Assembly (NCBI GenBank): GCA_016188775.1
Contig: JACPHC010000008.1
Location: 1-42,926 of the forward strand
Source: Parcubacteria group bacterium
Lineage (GTDB): Bacteria; Patescibacteriota; Minisyncoccia; JACPHC01
Reading direction: 5' to 3'
Length of the DNA: 42,926 bases
Shown here: positions 7,113-13,597 of the stretch, in pieces
Layout of the letters: each line of letters starts with the position of its first letter
How positions within the stretch are numbered: position 1 is the first letter of the stretch
Made by a program: the position numbers and the translations under genes
Notes under the pieces: model-generated
Databases searched by the model: none
The model's input: only the letters and a program-made list of their open reading frames with translations
Told to the model about the DNA's origin: nothing

Positions 7113-8885
7113 ATGAAAAATGCCGAGATTGCCAAGATTTTTTATGAAATAAGTTTTTTTCTTATGATGGAAGAGGTTGCGTTTAAGCCTCAAGCGTATG
7201 AAAAAGCGGCGATTTCTATTAAAGATTTAAATCAGGACGTCGGCGAGATTTATAAGAAAGGCGGTCTTAAAGCGCTGGAAGATATTCCGGGAGTTGGTAA
7301 AGGCATTGCCGAACGAATTGAAGAATTTTTAAAAACAGGCCAAATCAGGGATTATGAAAAATTCAAAAAGAAATATCCGATTGATATTGAAAATTTAACG
7401 GCCATTGAGGGTATTGGAGCGAAAACGATTCTTAAGTTTTATAAAAAATTAGGCGTTAAAAATGTCAAAGATTTGGAAAAGGCCGTTCTTGAAGGAAAAA
7501 TCAGAAAATTAGAAGGTTTTGGCGAAAAAACCGAAGCCAATATTTTAAAAGGGATAGAGTTTTTGAAAAAATCGAGCGGTCGTTTTGTCCTCGGATTTAT
7601 TTTACCGACTATTCGCGAGATCGAATCTCGGCTTAAAAAATTAAAGGAGGTGGAAAATATAGCGGTTGCCGGATCTGTTCGCCGCTGGAAAGAAACGATT
7701 GGCGACGCCGATTTTTTAATTATCGTTAAAGGAAAACCGCTCGCCTTCGCCAAAGCTTCGGCGGGTAAAGTTATGGATTTTTTTGTTTCAATGCCGGAAG
7801 TTGATCGTGTTTTTGCCCACGGCAGGACAAAATCCGCCATTCGCCTTAAAGACGGACTGGAAGTGGATGTTCGAGTTGTTTCACCGGAAAGTTTCGGCGC
7901 CGCTTTAAATTACTTCACCGGTTCAAAAGAGCATAACATCTCTTTGCGTCAGATTGCCATTAAAAAAGGTTATAAGTTGAACGAGTACGGATTATTCAAA
8001 AAAGGAAAACGAATTGGCGGAAAAACCGAAGAAGAAATTTACGAATTATTAGGTCTTCGTTATATTGAGCCGGAATTAAGAGAGAATTTCGGCGAGATTG
8101 AGGCGTCTCGAAAAAATCAATTGCCGAAATTGATTGGCTACGGCGATCTTCGAGGCGATCTTCAGATTCAGACTGATTGGACCGACGGGTCAAGCTCTAT
8201 TGAAGAAATGGCTGAAGAAGCGCGTCAAATCGGATTGGAATATATCGCGATAACGGATCATACAAAAAGTTTGGCTATGACCGGCGGCTCGGATGAAAAA
8301 AAACTTCTGAAACAGATTGATTATATAAATAAATTAAATGCGAGATACAAGACACGGAATGAGAGATTTAGAATTTTAACCGGCGCGGAAGTTAATATCT
8401 TAAAAGACGGTTCTTTGGATATTAAAGATGAAGTTTTAGAAAAACTTGATCTAGTCGGCGCGGCTATTCATTCAAATTTTAATTTATCAAAAGAAGAACA
8501 AACTAAAAGAATGATTAAAGCTATGGAAAATCCCAACGTGGATATTATTTTCCACCCGACCGGTCGAATTATTAAACAGCGGGAACCTTATGAAATTGAT
8601 ATAAATGAAATTATTAGAACCGCCAAAAGAACCGGAACAGTTTTGGAAATTGACGCTTATCCGGATCGTCTGGATTTAAAAGACGATCACATCAAAAAAG
8701 CGCTTCGAGCCGGTGTGAAACTCGCGATTGATTCGGACGCGCATAACCCCGCTCATTTTAAATATTTAGAATTCGGCATTGCCCAAGCTCGCCGAGGTTG
8801 GACGGAAAAAAAGGATGTAATAAATACGATGTCTTTGGACAATCTGATGAAGTTTTTAAAATTGCCGAAAGATAAAAGGTTTTGA
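7113..8885 (+). CDS. polX: Family X DNA polymerase with PHP domain (PolX)
   Basis: Order of domains in 590 aa: 8-kDa and HhH region (1-150; IPGVGKGIAERI near 60, IEGIGAKTI near 96), palm with the metal-binding Asp198 and Asp200 (GDADFLI) and Asp252 (EVDVRVV), thumb (to about 325), then a PHP domain (about 345-585). Bacterial PolX fills small gaps in repair and uses the PHP domain as a 3'-5' exonuclease. Here the first PHP block reads RGDLQIQTDWTDG: the usual HxH is replaced by Gln351-x-Gln353, while later ligands appear kept (ITDHT, GAEVN, AAIHSN, IFHPTGR, DSDAHN). The palm also carries an extra LAFAKASAG segment (about 210-218). The length matches the family (about 570-580). The gene follows the MFS gene by 3 nt without a Shine-Dalgarno. 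Confidence 0.93.
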   Translation: MKNAEIAKIFYEISFFLMMEEVAFKPQAYEKAAISIKDLNQDVGEIYKKGGLKALEDIPGVGKGIAERIEEFLKTGQIRDYEKFKKKYPIDIENLTAIEGIGAKTILKFYKKLGVKNVKDLEKAVLEGKIRKLEGFGEKTEANILKGIEFLKKSSGRFVLGFILPTIREIESRLKKLKEVENIAVAGSVRRWKETIGDADFLIIVKGKPLAFAKASAGKVMDFFVSMPEVDRVFAHGRTKSAIRLKDGLEVDVRVVSPESFGAALNYFTGSKEHNISLRQIAIKKGYKLNEYGLFKKGKRIGGKTEEEIYELLGLRYIEPELRENFGEIEASRKNQLPKLIGYGDLRGDLQIQTDWTDGSSSIEEMAEEARQIGLEYIAITDHTKSLAMTGGSDEKKLLKQIDYINKLNARYKTRNERFRILTGAEVNILKDGSLDIKDEVLEKLDLVGAAIHSNFNLSKEEQTKRMIKAMENPNVDIIFHPTGRIIKQREPYEIDINEIIRTAKRTGTVLEIDAYPDRLDLKDDHIKKALRAGVKLAIDSDAHNPAHFKYLEFGIAQARRGWTEKKDVINTMSLDNLMKFLKLPKDKRF

Positions 8886-8977
8886 ATAATTTTTTTGATA
8901 GTTTTAATCTTTTGGCGATTTTTATTCACCTACCGACTTTATTGCAAAAATTTTTTTAAATGTGTTATTGTTACAAT

Positions 8978-10135
8978 ATGAACGAAGAAATACCACAACA
9001 AAATTTGAATAATCAAGATGGCGGGCGCTCGTCATTAAAAATAGTAATCTCCAAAAAAATTTTGGCTATTTTATTGTTGGCGCTTATTGTCGGTATTGCG
9101 AGTGGCGTGTATTTTTTGAGAAAAAATTACTATCGCGCAATATTCCAAACAGAGACGTTTCCGCCTATTGAGAATAATACAATTAATTCTAATTCAAGCG
9201 GAATCAGCGAGGGAAAAAATAAAACCTGGATATTTTTCAAAATTAGGAATAATATTGTTTACTATCATGATCTTAAAGTTGAGGGAGCAGACGTATCAAC
9301 TTTTCAAGAACTTAAAGATGAATATGCTAAAGATAAAAATACGTTTTATTACAAAAGCAAAGCTATCAATAATATCGATGCAAATTCCTTTGTTTTAGTC
9401 GGTAATGGTTTTGCCAAAGACAAAAATCATGTTTTTTTCGGCAATGAAATACTCAACATTGAAATTGATCCTGCTTTTTTCGTAGCTATTGATAGAAGAG
9501 CAATAAAGGACAATAAACGAGTTTACTTTCGACCTTACGGCAAAAATAAATACAATTTAGTTGTTAATGCTGACGCGCAAACTTTTCAATATATCGGCAC
9601 TTGCGGGCCACTCGAAATATCTTACGGAAATTATTATAAAGACAAAAATCATATTTTTGTAGAAAATGAATCCGTTAATTATATAGATGTTTTATCATTT
9701 CAATATCTTGGCGGGTATGGCGCTGACGAAGGAGGCAGGTTGGATTTTATTTCCTACGCTAAAGATAAAAATGCGATCTATTATTTATGCGGAGAGATTT
9801 TGAAGGACGCGGATAAAATCACTTTTGCGTATCTTCAAGATGGTTATGCTAAAGATAAAAACAAGGTTTGGTATTATGCTGATATAATTAGCGAAGCCGA
9901 CGTATCAACATTTCAATCGTTGGGGAATAGATACGCAAAAGATAAATTACGCGTTTATTTTGATGGCATTATTTTGGAGGAAGCAGATATTTCTACTTTC
10001 ATAAATGTTGGCGACGACGGTCATGGTTTTATTTACGCAAAGGATAAAAACCATGTTTATAATAGAAGTCAAATCATGGAAGGAGTGAATCCGGCAAATT
10101 GTACAGTAGAATTTATCGAAAAATGTTCTGAATAA
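8978..10135 (+). CDS. DKNYY-repeat membrane-anchored protein
   Basis: After a short polar N-terminus there is one hydrophobic segment (about 28-45, ILAILLLALIVGIASGVYFL), then about eight repeats built on (Y/F)AKDKNxVYY...ADxxTFxxL, the signature of the DKNYY family. These repeats fold as small beta units of unknown function, and the topology suggests an outward-facing domain held by an N-terminal anchor. I prefer the ATG at 8978 over the upstream ATG at 8960, because the latter adds only MCYCYN and falls in a promoter-like stretch (TTGCAA at 8942; TTATTG and TACAAT before 8978). Codon use looks more AT-rich than in PolX, which may indicate later acquisition. It ends 4 nt before the Nudix gene. 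Confidence 0.75.
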   Translation: MNEEIPQQNLNNQDGGRSSLKIVISKKILAILLLALIVGIASGVYFLRKNYYRAIFQTETFPPIENNTINSNSSGISEGKNKTWIFFKIRNNIVYYHDLKVEGADVSTFQELKDEYAKDKNTFYYKSKAINNIDANSFVLVGNGFAKDKNHVFFGNEILNIEIDPAFFVAIDRRAIKDNKRVYFRPYGKNKYNLVVNADAQTFQYIGTCGPLEISYGNYYKDKNHIFVENESVNYIDVLSFQYLGGYGADEGGRLDFISYAKDKNAIYYLCGEILKDADKITFAYLQDGYAKDKNKVWYYADIISEADVSTFQSLGNRYAKDKLRVYFDGIILEEADISTFINVGDDGHGFIYAKDKNHVYNRSQIMEGVNPANCTVEFIEKCSE

Positions 10136-10139
10136 AATT

Positions 10140-10595
10140 ATGCCTCAAGAATTTTCAGCCGGAGCAATAGTTTTTTATCGCAACACTGTCGGCGAAATTG
10201 AATATCTCCTTCTTCATTATAAATCCGGCCATTGGGATTTTCCCAAGGGCCATATTGAAAAAGGGGAAACGGAGGAAGAGACGGTTCGCCGTGAAATTGA
10301 AGAGGAGACCGGGATAAAAGATTTAATTTTAATTCCCGGTTTTAAGGAAAGTTTAAAATATTTTTTCCGGCAATATAAAGATAAGATAAAAAAAGAAAAA
10401 GCTAAGCCGAAAAAAACTCCTTGGGTTTTTAAAATGGTCAAATTTTATTTAGCCGAATCCAGGATAAAAGAAGTGAAAATTTCCTGGGAACACACCGGCT
10501 ATGAATGGCTGCCCTATGAAAAGGCTCTTGAAAGAATTACTTATAAAAATTCCAAAGAAATTTTGAAAAAAGCCGAAGAGTTGTTAAATAGATAA
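10140..10595 (+). CDS. Nudix hydrolase, Ap4A-hydrolase/MutT type
   Basis: The Nudix box GX5EX7REUXEEXGU is complete at about residues 38-61 (GHIEKGETEEETVRREIEEETGI), so the enzyme should bind Mg2+ and cleave a nucleoside diphosphate linked to another group. WDFPKGHIEKGE and WEHTGYEWLP are typical of bis(5'-nucleosyl)-tetraphosphatase-like members, which makes Ap4A or an oxidised nucleotide the best guesses. A basic insert (KDKIKKEKAKPKKTPW, about 80-96) lies between strands. Length (151 aa) is normal. Gap to the DKNYY gene is 4 nt, so they are likely co-transcribed. Confidence 0.88.
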   Translation: MPQEFSAGAIVFYRNTVGEIEYLLLHYKSGHWDFPKGHIEKGETEEETVRREIEEETGIKDLILIPGFKESLKYFFRQYKDKIKKEKAKPKKTPWVFKMVKFYLAESRIKEVKISWEHTGYEWLPYEKALERITYKNSKEILKKAEELLNR

Positions 10596-10651
10596 TTAGT
10601 CCTCTCCTTATTTTATTTTTTGTTCGCTATTTTAATAGAATTATTTTTAAA

Positions 10652-10698
10652 ATTTTACTACAATAGATGATACGATCGTGTGTTTATTGTAGTGAAAT
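10652..10698. repeat. Upstream palindrome of the PaaX/Cas2-like gene
   Basis: ATTTTACTACAATA (10652-10665) pairs with TATTGTAGTGAAAT (10685-10698) with one G-T pair. The 19-nt interval includes ACGATCGT at its centre. The left arm contains TACAAT (10659-10664), a possible -10 box, so protein bound here could block transcription of the gene that starts at 10715. The same arm sequence recurs in the perfect palindrome at 11290-11333. Confidence 0.75.
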
Positions 10699-10714
10699 AA
10701 TTAAAATTATATTT

Positions 10715-11287
10715 ATGATTATTGAAAAAATTTTGGAAAATTTACAAAAAGGTGTAGAGTCGTCTCTGGATTTATTGGAAATTATGACTTCTATCTACCC
10801 TGAAGCTTATCGAAAAGCGAGACAAAGATTAGCTGGCAGAAAGGGTTTTTATTTTAAAACAAATTGGGCTGCTAAATATAAAGAAATTCAGCGCTTTTAT
10901 AATCTTCTTAGTTATTTAAAAAGGCAAGGGTTTATTGAGAATTATAAAAAAGGCAGAGAATCTTTTTGGGAAATCACCGACCTAGGAAAAGAAAAATTAG
11001 AAACTTTAAAAAATAAAAAATCTCATCGAATTGTTTTTGAGAAAATAGCCAGCGATAAATTGATGGTTATAGCATTTGATATTCCCGAACAGTTTAGAAA
11101 GCATCGCGATTGGCTCAGAAATATTTTAAAATTTTTAGATTTTTCTATGATTCAAAAAAGTGTTTGGGTTGGAAAAAATAAAATACCCCGCGAATTTATT
11201 AAAACTCTAAGAGAGAAAAAAATGATAAATTATATTGAAATTTTTGAAGTTAATAAAGAAGGAACTTTAAAGAAATTAAAGGTTTAA
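10715..11287 (+). CDS. PaaX-type protein with Cas2-like C-terminal domain
   Basis: The 190-aa protein has an N-terminal winged-helix region (about 10-105; LSYLKRQGFIENYKKGRESFWEITDLG) and a C-terminal ferredoxin-like part (about 115-175; KLMVIAFDIPEQFRKHRDWLRNIL...IQKSVWVG) that looks like PaaX_C and Cas2: a beta strand ending in FDIP where Cas2 has YDI, then helix, then QKSVW. No CRISPR array, cas1 or other cas gene is in the window. PaaX proteins are DNA-binding regulators; Cas2-like folds can be nucleases. The upstream in-frame ATG at 10667 lies inside the upstream palindrome, so I choose 10715. The gene is bounded by palindromes sharing ACTACAAT...ATTGTAGT arms, which suggests autoregulation or a mobile unit. 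Confidence 0.75.
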   Translation: MIIEKILENLQKGVESSLDLLEIMTSIYPEAYRKARQRLAGRKGFYFKTNWAAKYKEIQRFYNLLSYLKRQGFIENYKKGRESFWEITDLGKEKLETLKNKKSHRIVFEKIASDKLMVIAFDIPEQFRKHRDWLRNILKFLDFSMIQKSVWVGKNKIPREFIKTLREKKMINYIEIFEVNKEGTLKKLKV

Positions 11288-11289
11288 AT

Positions 11290-11333
11290 TTTTACTACAA
11301 TGAACTCACGATCGTGAGTTCATTGTAGTAAAA
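11290..11333. repeat. Perfect 44-bp palindrome after the PaaX/Cas2-like gene
   Basis: The sequence from TTTTACTACAATGAACTCAC through the central CGATCG to its exact complement (ending ATTGTAGTAAAA) is a perfect 44-bp palindrome, beginning 3 nt after the stop codon. It ends in A residues on either strand, so it is not a U-tract terminator. The outer arms match the upstream palindrome at 10652-10698. Confidence 0.9.
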
Positions 11334-11375
11334 TAAGCGAAAATGAAATAGTGGAATAAAAAGGAATATTATTTT

Positions 11376-11720
11376 TTATCTAACCAATTCAACAATTTTT
11401 TTAAACACTTCCGGATGATTCGCTCCGATATCCGCCAAAATTTTCCGATCTAATTTGACACCTTTCTTTTTTAAACCAGAAATTAATTTATTATAACTTA
11501 AGCTTGATTCGCGGCTGGCGGCGTTGATTTTGATTTGCCAAAGCCGGCGATTGACTCGTTTTTTTTCTTTTCGGCCGCGATACATATGACGGCCGGCGTG
11601 CAACAAAGCTTCTTTCGCCAATTTAATGACTGATTTTCTGCGCCATTTATATCCTTTGGTTTGCGAAAGGATTTTTTTATGCCTTTTTTTGGTGATAACG
11701 CCTCTTTTGACTCGGCTCAT
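11376..11720 (-). CDS. rplT: 50S ribosomal protein L20
   Basis: The 114-aa sequence matches L20 throughout: MSRVKRGVITKKRHKKIL at the N-terminus, KGYKWRR, LLHAGRHMYRGRKEKKRVNRRLWQIKINA and the C-terminal helix LIxGLKKKGVKLDRKILADI. L20 binds 23S rRNA early in 50S assembly, and in many bacteria represses its own operon. It is the last gene of the smpB-ssrA-infC-rpmI-rplT series. Its ATG overlaps the TGA of rpmI (ATGA), indicating translational coupling. It converges with the PaaX/Cas2-like gene. Confidence 0.97.
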   Translation of the reverse strand: MSRVKRGVITKKRHKKILSQTKGYKWRRKSVIKLAKEALLHAGRHMYRGRKEKKRVNRRLWQIKINAASRESSLSYNKLISGLKKKGVKLDRKILADIGANHPEVFKKIVELVR

Positions 11721-11911
11721 AAGTAGGGAAGGTATTTTTTAATTGATTTTTGATCCGCTTTTGAAACCTTTTTTAAACTATTTTTAACGCGGCTTTTTTT
11801 TCGAAGCCCGCGAACCGTGATTTTATCGCGATTCAGCCCGCGGAAAAGCATCTTGCCGTTTTTGGTAATTCTTATTTTTTTGGCGAATGTTTTTTTGGTT
11901 TTCAGCTTCAT
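11717..11911 (-). CDS. rpmI: 50S ribosomal protein L35
   Basis: The 64-aa basic protein has the L35 pattern: MKLKTKKTFAKKIRITKNGK, a central GLNRDK, and the C-terminal QKSIKKYLPYL. L35 is a small component of the large subunit. The order infC-rpmI-rplT is the standard bacterial arrangement. It is separated from infC by an 80-bp hairpin element (11923-12002), while its stop overlaps the rplT start. Confidence 0.95.
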   Translation of the reverse strand: MKLKTKKTFAKKIRITKNGKMLFRGLNRDKITVRGLRKKSRVKNSLKKVSKADQKSIKKYLPYL

Positions 11912-11922
11912 AAGATTTTTTT

Positions 11923-12002
11923 AATCAGTTAGGCAAAGCGAATTTTGACGGAATCCTCACGTGGAGAGACGAGGTGGCAAAATTTGCCTTGTCTAACTGA
12001 TT
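11923..12002. repeat. 80-bp hairpin element, copy A (between infC and rpmI)
   Basis: Arms of 25 nt (11923-11947 starting AATCAGTTAG; 11978-12002 ending CTAACTGATT) pair with only two G-T and one A-C irregularity. The 30-nt core (11948-11977, ACGGAATCCTCA...GAGGTGG) matches the core of the element at 13499-13582 at 24 of 30 positions in inverse orientation. It exactly fills the space between the infC stop and 11 nt before the rpmI start. Confidence 0.85.
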
Positions 12003-12515
12003 TTATTTCATTTTTGATATGACTAACGAAATTCCTCTTGGCCCTCGTTTAATCGGTTGATCTTCGGTGAATTTTTCCGGTATCAGAGTTAAAAATTCAT
12101 CAACTTTTGATCTGACAAAATCTTGCAATGATTTTTCTCTGCCTCGCAGAATGACTTCAATCCGCACTTTGTGCCCGTCTTTTAAAAATTTTGCCGTTTG
12201 TTTCGCTTTAGTTTCCATATCGTGTCGGGAAGTTTTGATGCCGATTCGGATACCTTTTACTTCGGTTTTTTTTGTTTTGACTTTTTTCTGCCTTTCTTGT
12301 TTTTCGAACTGATAAAGATATTTTCCAAAATCTATTATTTTAGCGATTGGCGGATCGGTATTCGGCACTATTTCAACTAAATCGAGGCCCGCGTTACGGC
12401 TGGCCTCGAGCGCTTTGTCAGTTTCAAGAATGCCTAAATTTTCGCCCTTTTCATTAATTACTCGGACCCGAGAAGCTTTTATTTGATTGTTTATTCGAGG
12501 TTTTTTATTCAGAAT
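12003..12515 (-). CDS. infC: Translation initiation factor IF-3, probable AUU start
   Basis: The C-domain (from PPIAKIIDFGKYLYQ on) and the complete N-domain (NKKPRINNQIKASRVRVINE, NLGILETDKALEASRNAGLDLVEIVPNTD) are in one frame. IF-3 binds the 30S subunit and checks start-codon pairing. The reading frame is closed by TAA at 12516-12518 and contains no ATG, GTG or TTG before the end of the N-domain; the first canonical start (GTG at 12371-12369) would remove that domain. The first codon after the stop is ATT (12515-12513), followed by CTG, so an AUU start giving 170 aa is best, as in E. coli infC, where AUU allows IF-3 to repress itself. Start is inferred; gene identity is certain. Confidence 0.93.
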   Translation of the reverse strand: MLNKKPRINNQIKASRVRVINEKGENLGILETDKALEASRNAGLDLVEIVPNTDPPIAKIIDFGKYLYQFEKQERQKKVKTKKTEVKGIRIGIKTSRHDMETKAKQTAKFLKDGHKVRIEVILRGREKSLQDFVRSKVDEFLTLIPEKFTEDQPIKRGPRGISLVISKMK

Positions 12516-12542
12516 TTATTAATAAAAAATGTAAATTTTTTT

Positions 12543-12969
12543 TGGTGGAGATGGGGGGGATCGAGCCCCCGTCTGGAAAATGCGTTTCTGGCCATTCTAC
12601 AGGCTTAGTTTTTTTTATTTTTTAGAGTTTTTTGCTTAAAAAAAACAAAAGTCCAAAAACTCGTAGCCGGATGGTTTCAATTTTGATTTTGGCCTTATCA
12701 AAATTTATCTCGCTTTATGACGCCTCGGTCTGTTTAGCGAGAATTAACAGCGAGACGGCCGCATTTATTAAATAGCGGCGTAAGCCAGAGCGGGATATAA
12801 CGCGTCCTCTTTCTTTTTAGAAAGAAAAGCGCCTGCCGCGAGGGCAAGTCCAGCTCCAGTGAGATTGATTAAGTTTGCACTTAATTTGATTTGCCGGTTT
12901 TTTGCAAGGTGCCAGCGCCTTGGCCTGACGGTTTTGAATTGATTTTCCATCGATTCCAATTTCATCCCC
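12543..12969 (-). ncRNA. ssrA: Transfer-messenger RNA (tmRNA)
   Basis: The 5' end GGGGATGAAATTGG (from 12969) pairs with the 3' end CATCTCC-A-CCA (ending 12543), forming the tRNA-like acceptor stem; the T arm GGGGGCTCGATCCCCC is next to it. CCA is encoded. A resume codon GCA is likely at 12878-12876 within AAGTGCAAACTT, giving a 36-codon tag that begins ANLINLTGAG and ends PALAYAAI before tandem stops TAA TAA (12770-12765). Downstream CGGCCGTCTCGCTG and related pairs form the pseudoknot region. tmRNA with SmpB rescues stalled ribosomes and tags the product for proteolysis. It lies 20 nt after smpB and 27 nt before infC on the same strand. The tag is longer than usual and lacks the usual ALAA ending. 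Confidence 0.95.
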
Positions 12970-12971
12970 AT

Positions 12972-12987
12972 TTTTTAGATCTAAAAA
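12972..12987. repeat. 16-bp palindrome in the smpB-ssrA gap
   Basis: TTTTTAGATCTAAAAA is self-complementary and occupies most of the 20-nt gap between the smpB stop and the tmRNA 5' end. It may help release or process the tmRNA from a joint transcript. No promoter fits in this gap. Confidence 0.4.
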
Positions 12988-12989
12988 GT

Positions 12990-13436
12990 CTAAATTTTTT
13001 TTAGAACTTCCCTCATCTTCCTTTCCGTCTCTCTTTTTTTAATCTGTTCTCTTTTTTCAAATTGTTTTTTCCCTTTGGCGATTCCGAATTCCAGTTTGAT
13101 TTTGCCCGACTTAGTATATACTTTTAAAGGCATTAAAGTCAAGCCTTTCTCTTTGCTTTTTCCGATTAAAGATTTAATTTCTTTTTTACGCAAAAGAAGT
13201 TTTCTGCTTTTAGTCGGTTCGTAAAAAGTGGATGTATTTTGCGGCTGATAGGACGCGATTGAGGCGTTGATAAGCCATAATTCTTCTTTTTTAATCACGA
13301 TGTAGCTGGCTCGAAGATCGATTCGACCAAGTCGGATTGATTTGACTTCTTGGCCGGACAACACTAAACCGGCTTCGTAAGTATCGAGGATTTGATAATC
13401 AAAATAAGCTTTTTTATTTTCCGCGAGTATGGGCAT
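12990..13436 (-). CDS. smpB: SsrA-binding protein SmpB
   Basis: The 148-aa protein shows the SmpB OB-fold pattern: AYFDYQILDTYEAGLVLSGQEVKSIR near the N-terminus, LINASIASYQ, RKLLLRKKEI and PLKVYTKSGKIKLEFGIAKGKK, ending in the basic tail KKRETERKMREVLKKI that inserts into the mRNA channel. SmpB binds the tRNA-like domain of tmRNA and brings it to stalled ribosomes. It is directly upstream of ssrA on the same strand, so partner genes are adjacent. A hairpin element (13499-13582) lies upstream, in the divergent space shared with argS. Confidence 0.97.
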   Translation of the reverse strand: MPILAENKKAYFDYQILDTYEAGLVLSGQEVKSIRLGRIDLRASYIVIKKEELWLINASIASYQPQNTSTFYEPTKSRKLLLRKKEIKSLIGKSKEKGLTLMPLKVYTKSGKIKLEFGIAKGKKQFEKREQIKKRETERKMREVLKKI

Positions 13437-13498
13437 CTTTATTGATAGCTTATCATAAATGCGTTAAACTCAAAATATAATTATTTTGAAATTTGTTT

Positions 13499-13582
13499 AT
13501 TCAAGATTAGCAGTGCGGATTTTTGCCACCTCACTGCTCCGCATGAGGATTCCGTCAAAAATCCGCACTGCTAATCTTGAAT
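13499..13582. repeat. 84-bp hairpin element, copy B (between smpB and argS)
   Basis: Perfect 27-bp arms (13499-13525, ATTCAAGATTAGCAGTGCGG...; 13556-13582) enclose a 30-nt core that matches, in reverse complement, 24 of 30 positions of copy A at 11948-11977 (shared ACGGAATCCTCA and GAGGTGG). The arm sequences differ between copies but remain self-complementary. It sits in the divergent intergenic region, 15 nt before argS. Confidence 0.9.
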
Positions 13583-13597
13583 TAGTTTTCATAAAAA

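Noticed and set aside
8960-8977. ATG 8960 as start of the DKNYY gene
   Set aside because: It adds only MCYCYN in a promoter-like stretch; ATG 8978 gives a normal anchor N-terminus.
10667-10714. Upstream extension of the PaaX/Cas2-like gene (MIRSCVYCSEI...)
   Set aside because: The extra 16 codons lie in the upstream palindrome and do not fit the family; ATG 10715 is better.
10652-11333. CRISPR-Cas locus because of the Cas2-like domain
   Set aside because: No repeat-spacer array, cas1 or other cas gene is present in the window.
11290-11333. Intrinsic terminator at the 44-bp palindrome
   Set aside because: It is followed by A residues, not T, on either strand, and its arms match the upstream site; treated as operator or mobile signature.
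12768-12971. A 67-aa minus-strand reading frame (MGMKLESMENQF...)
   Set aside because: It lies within tmRNA; its last 36 codons are the tag. Not a protein gene.
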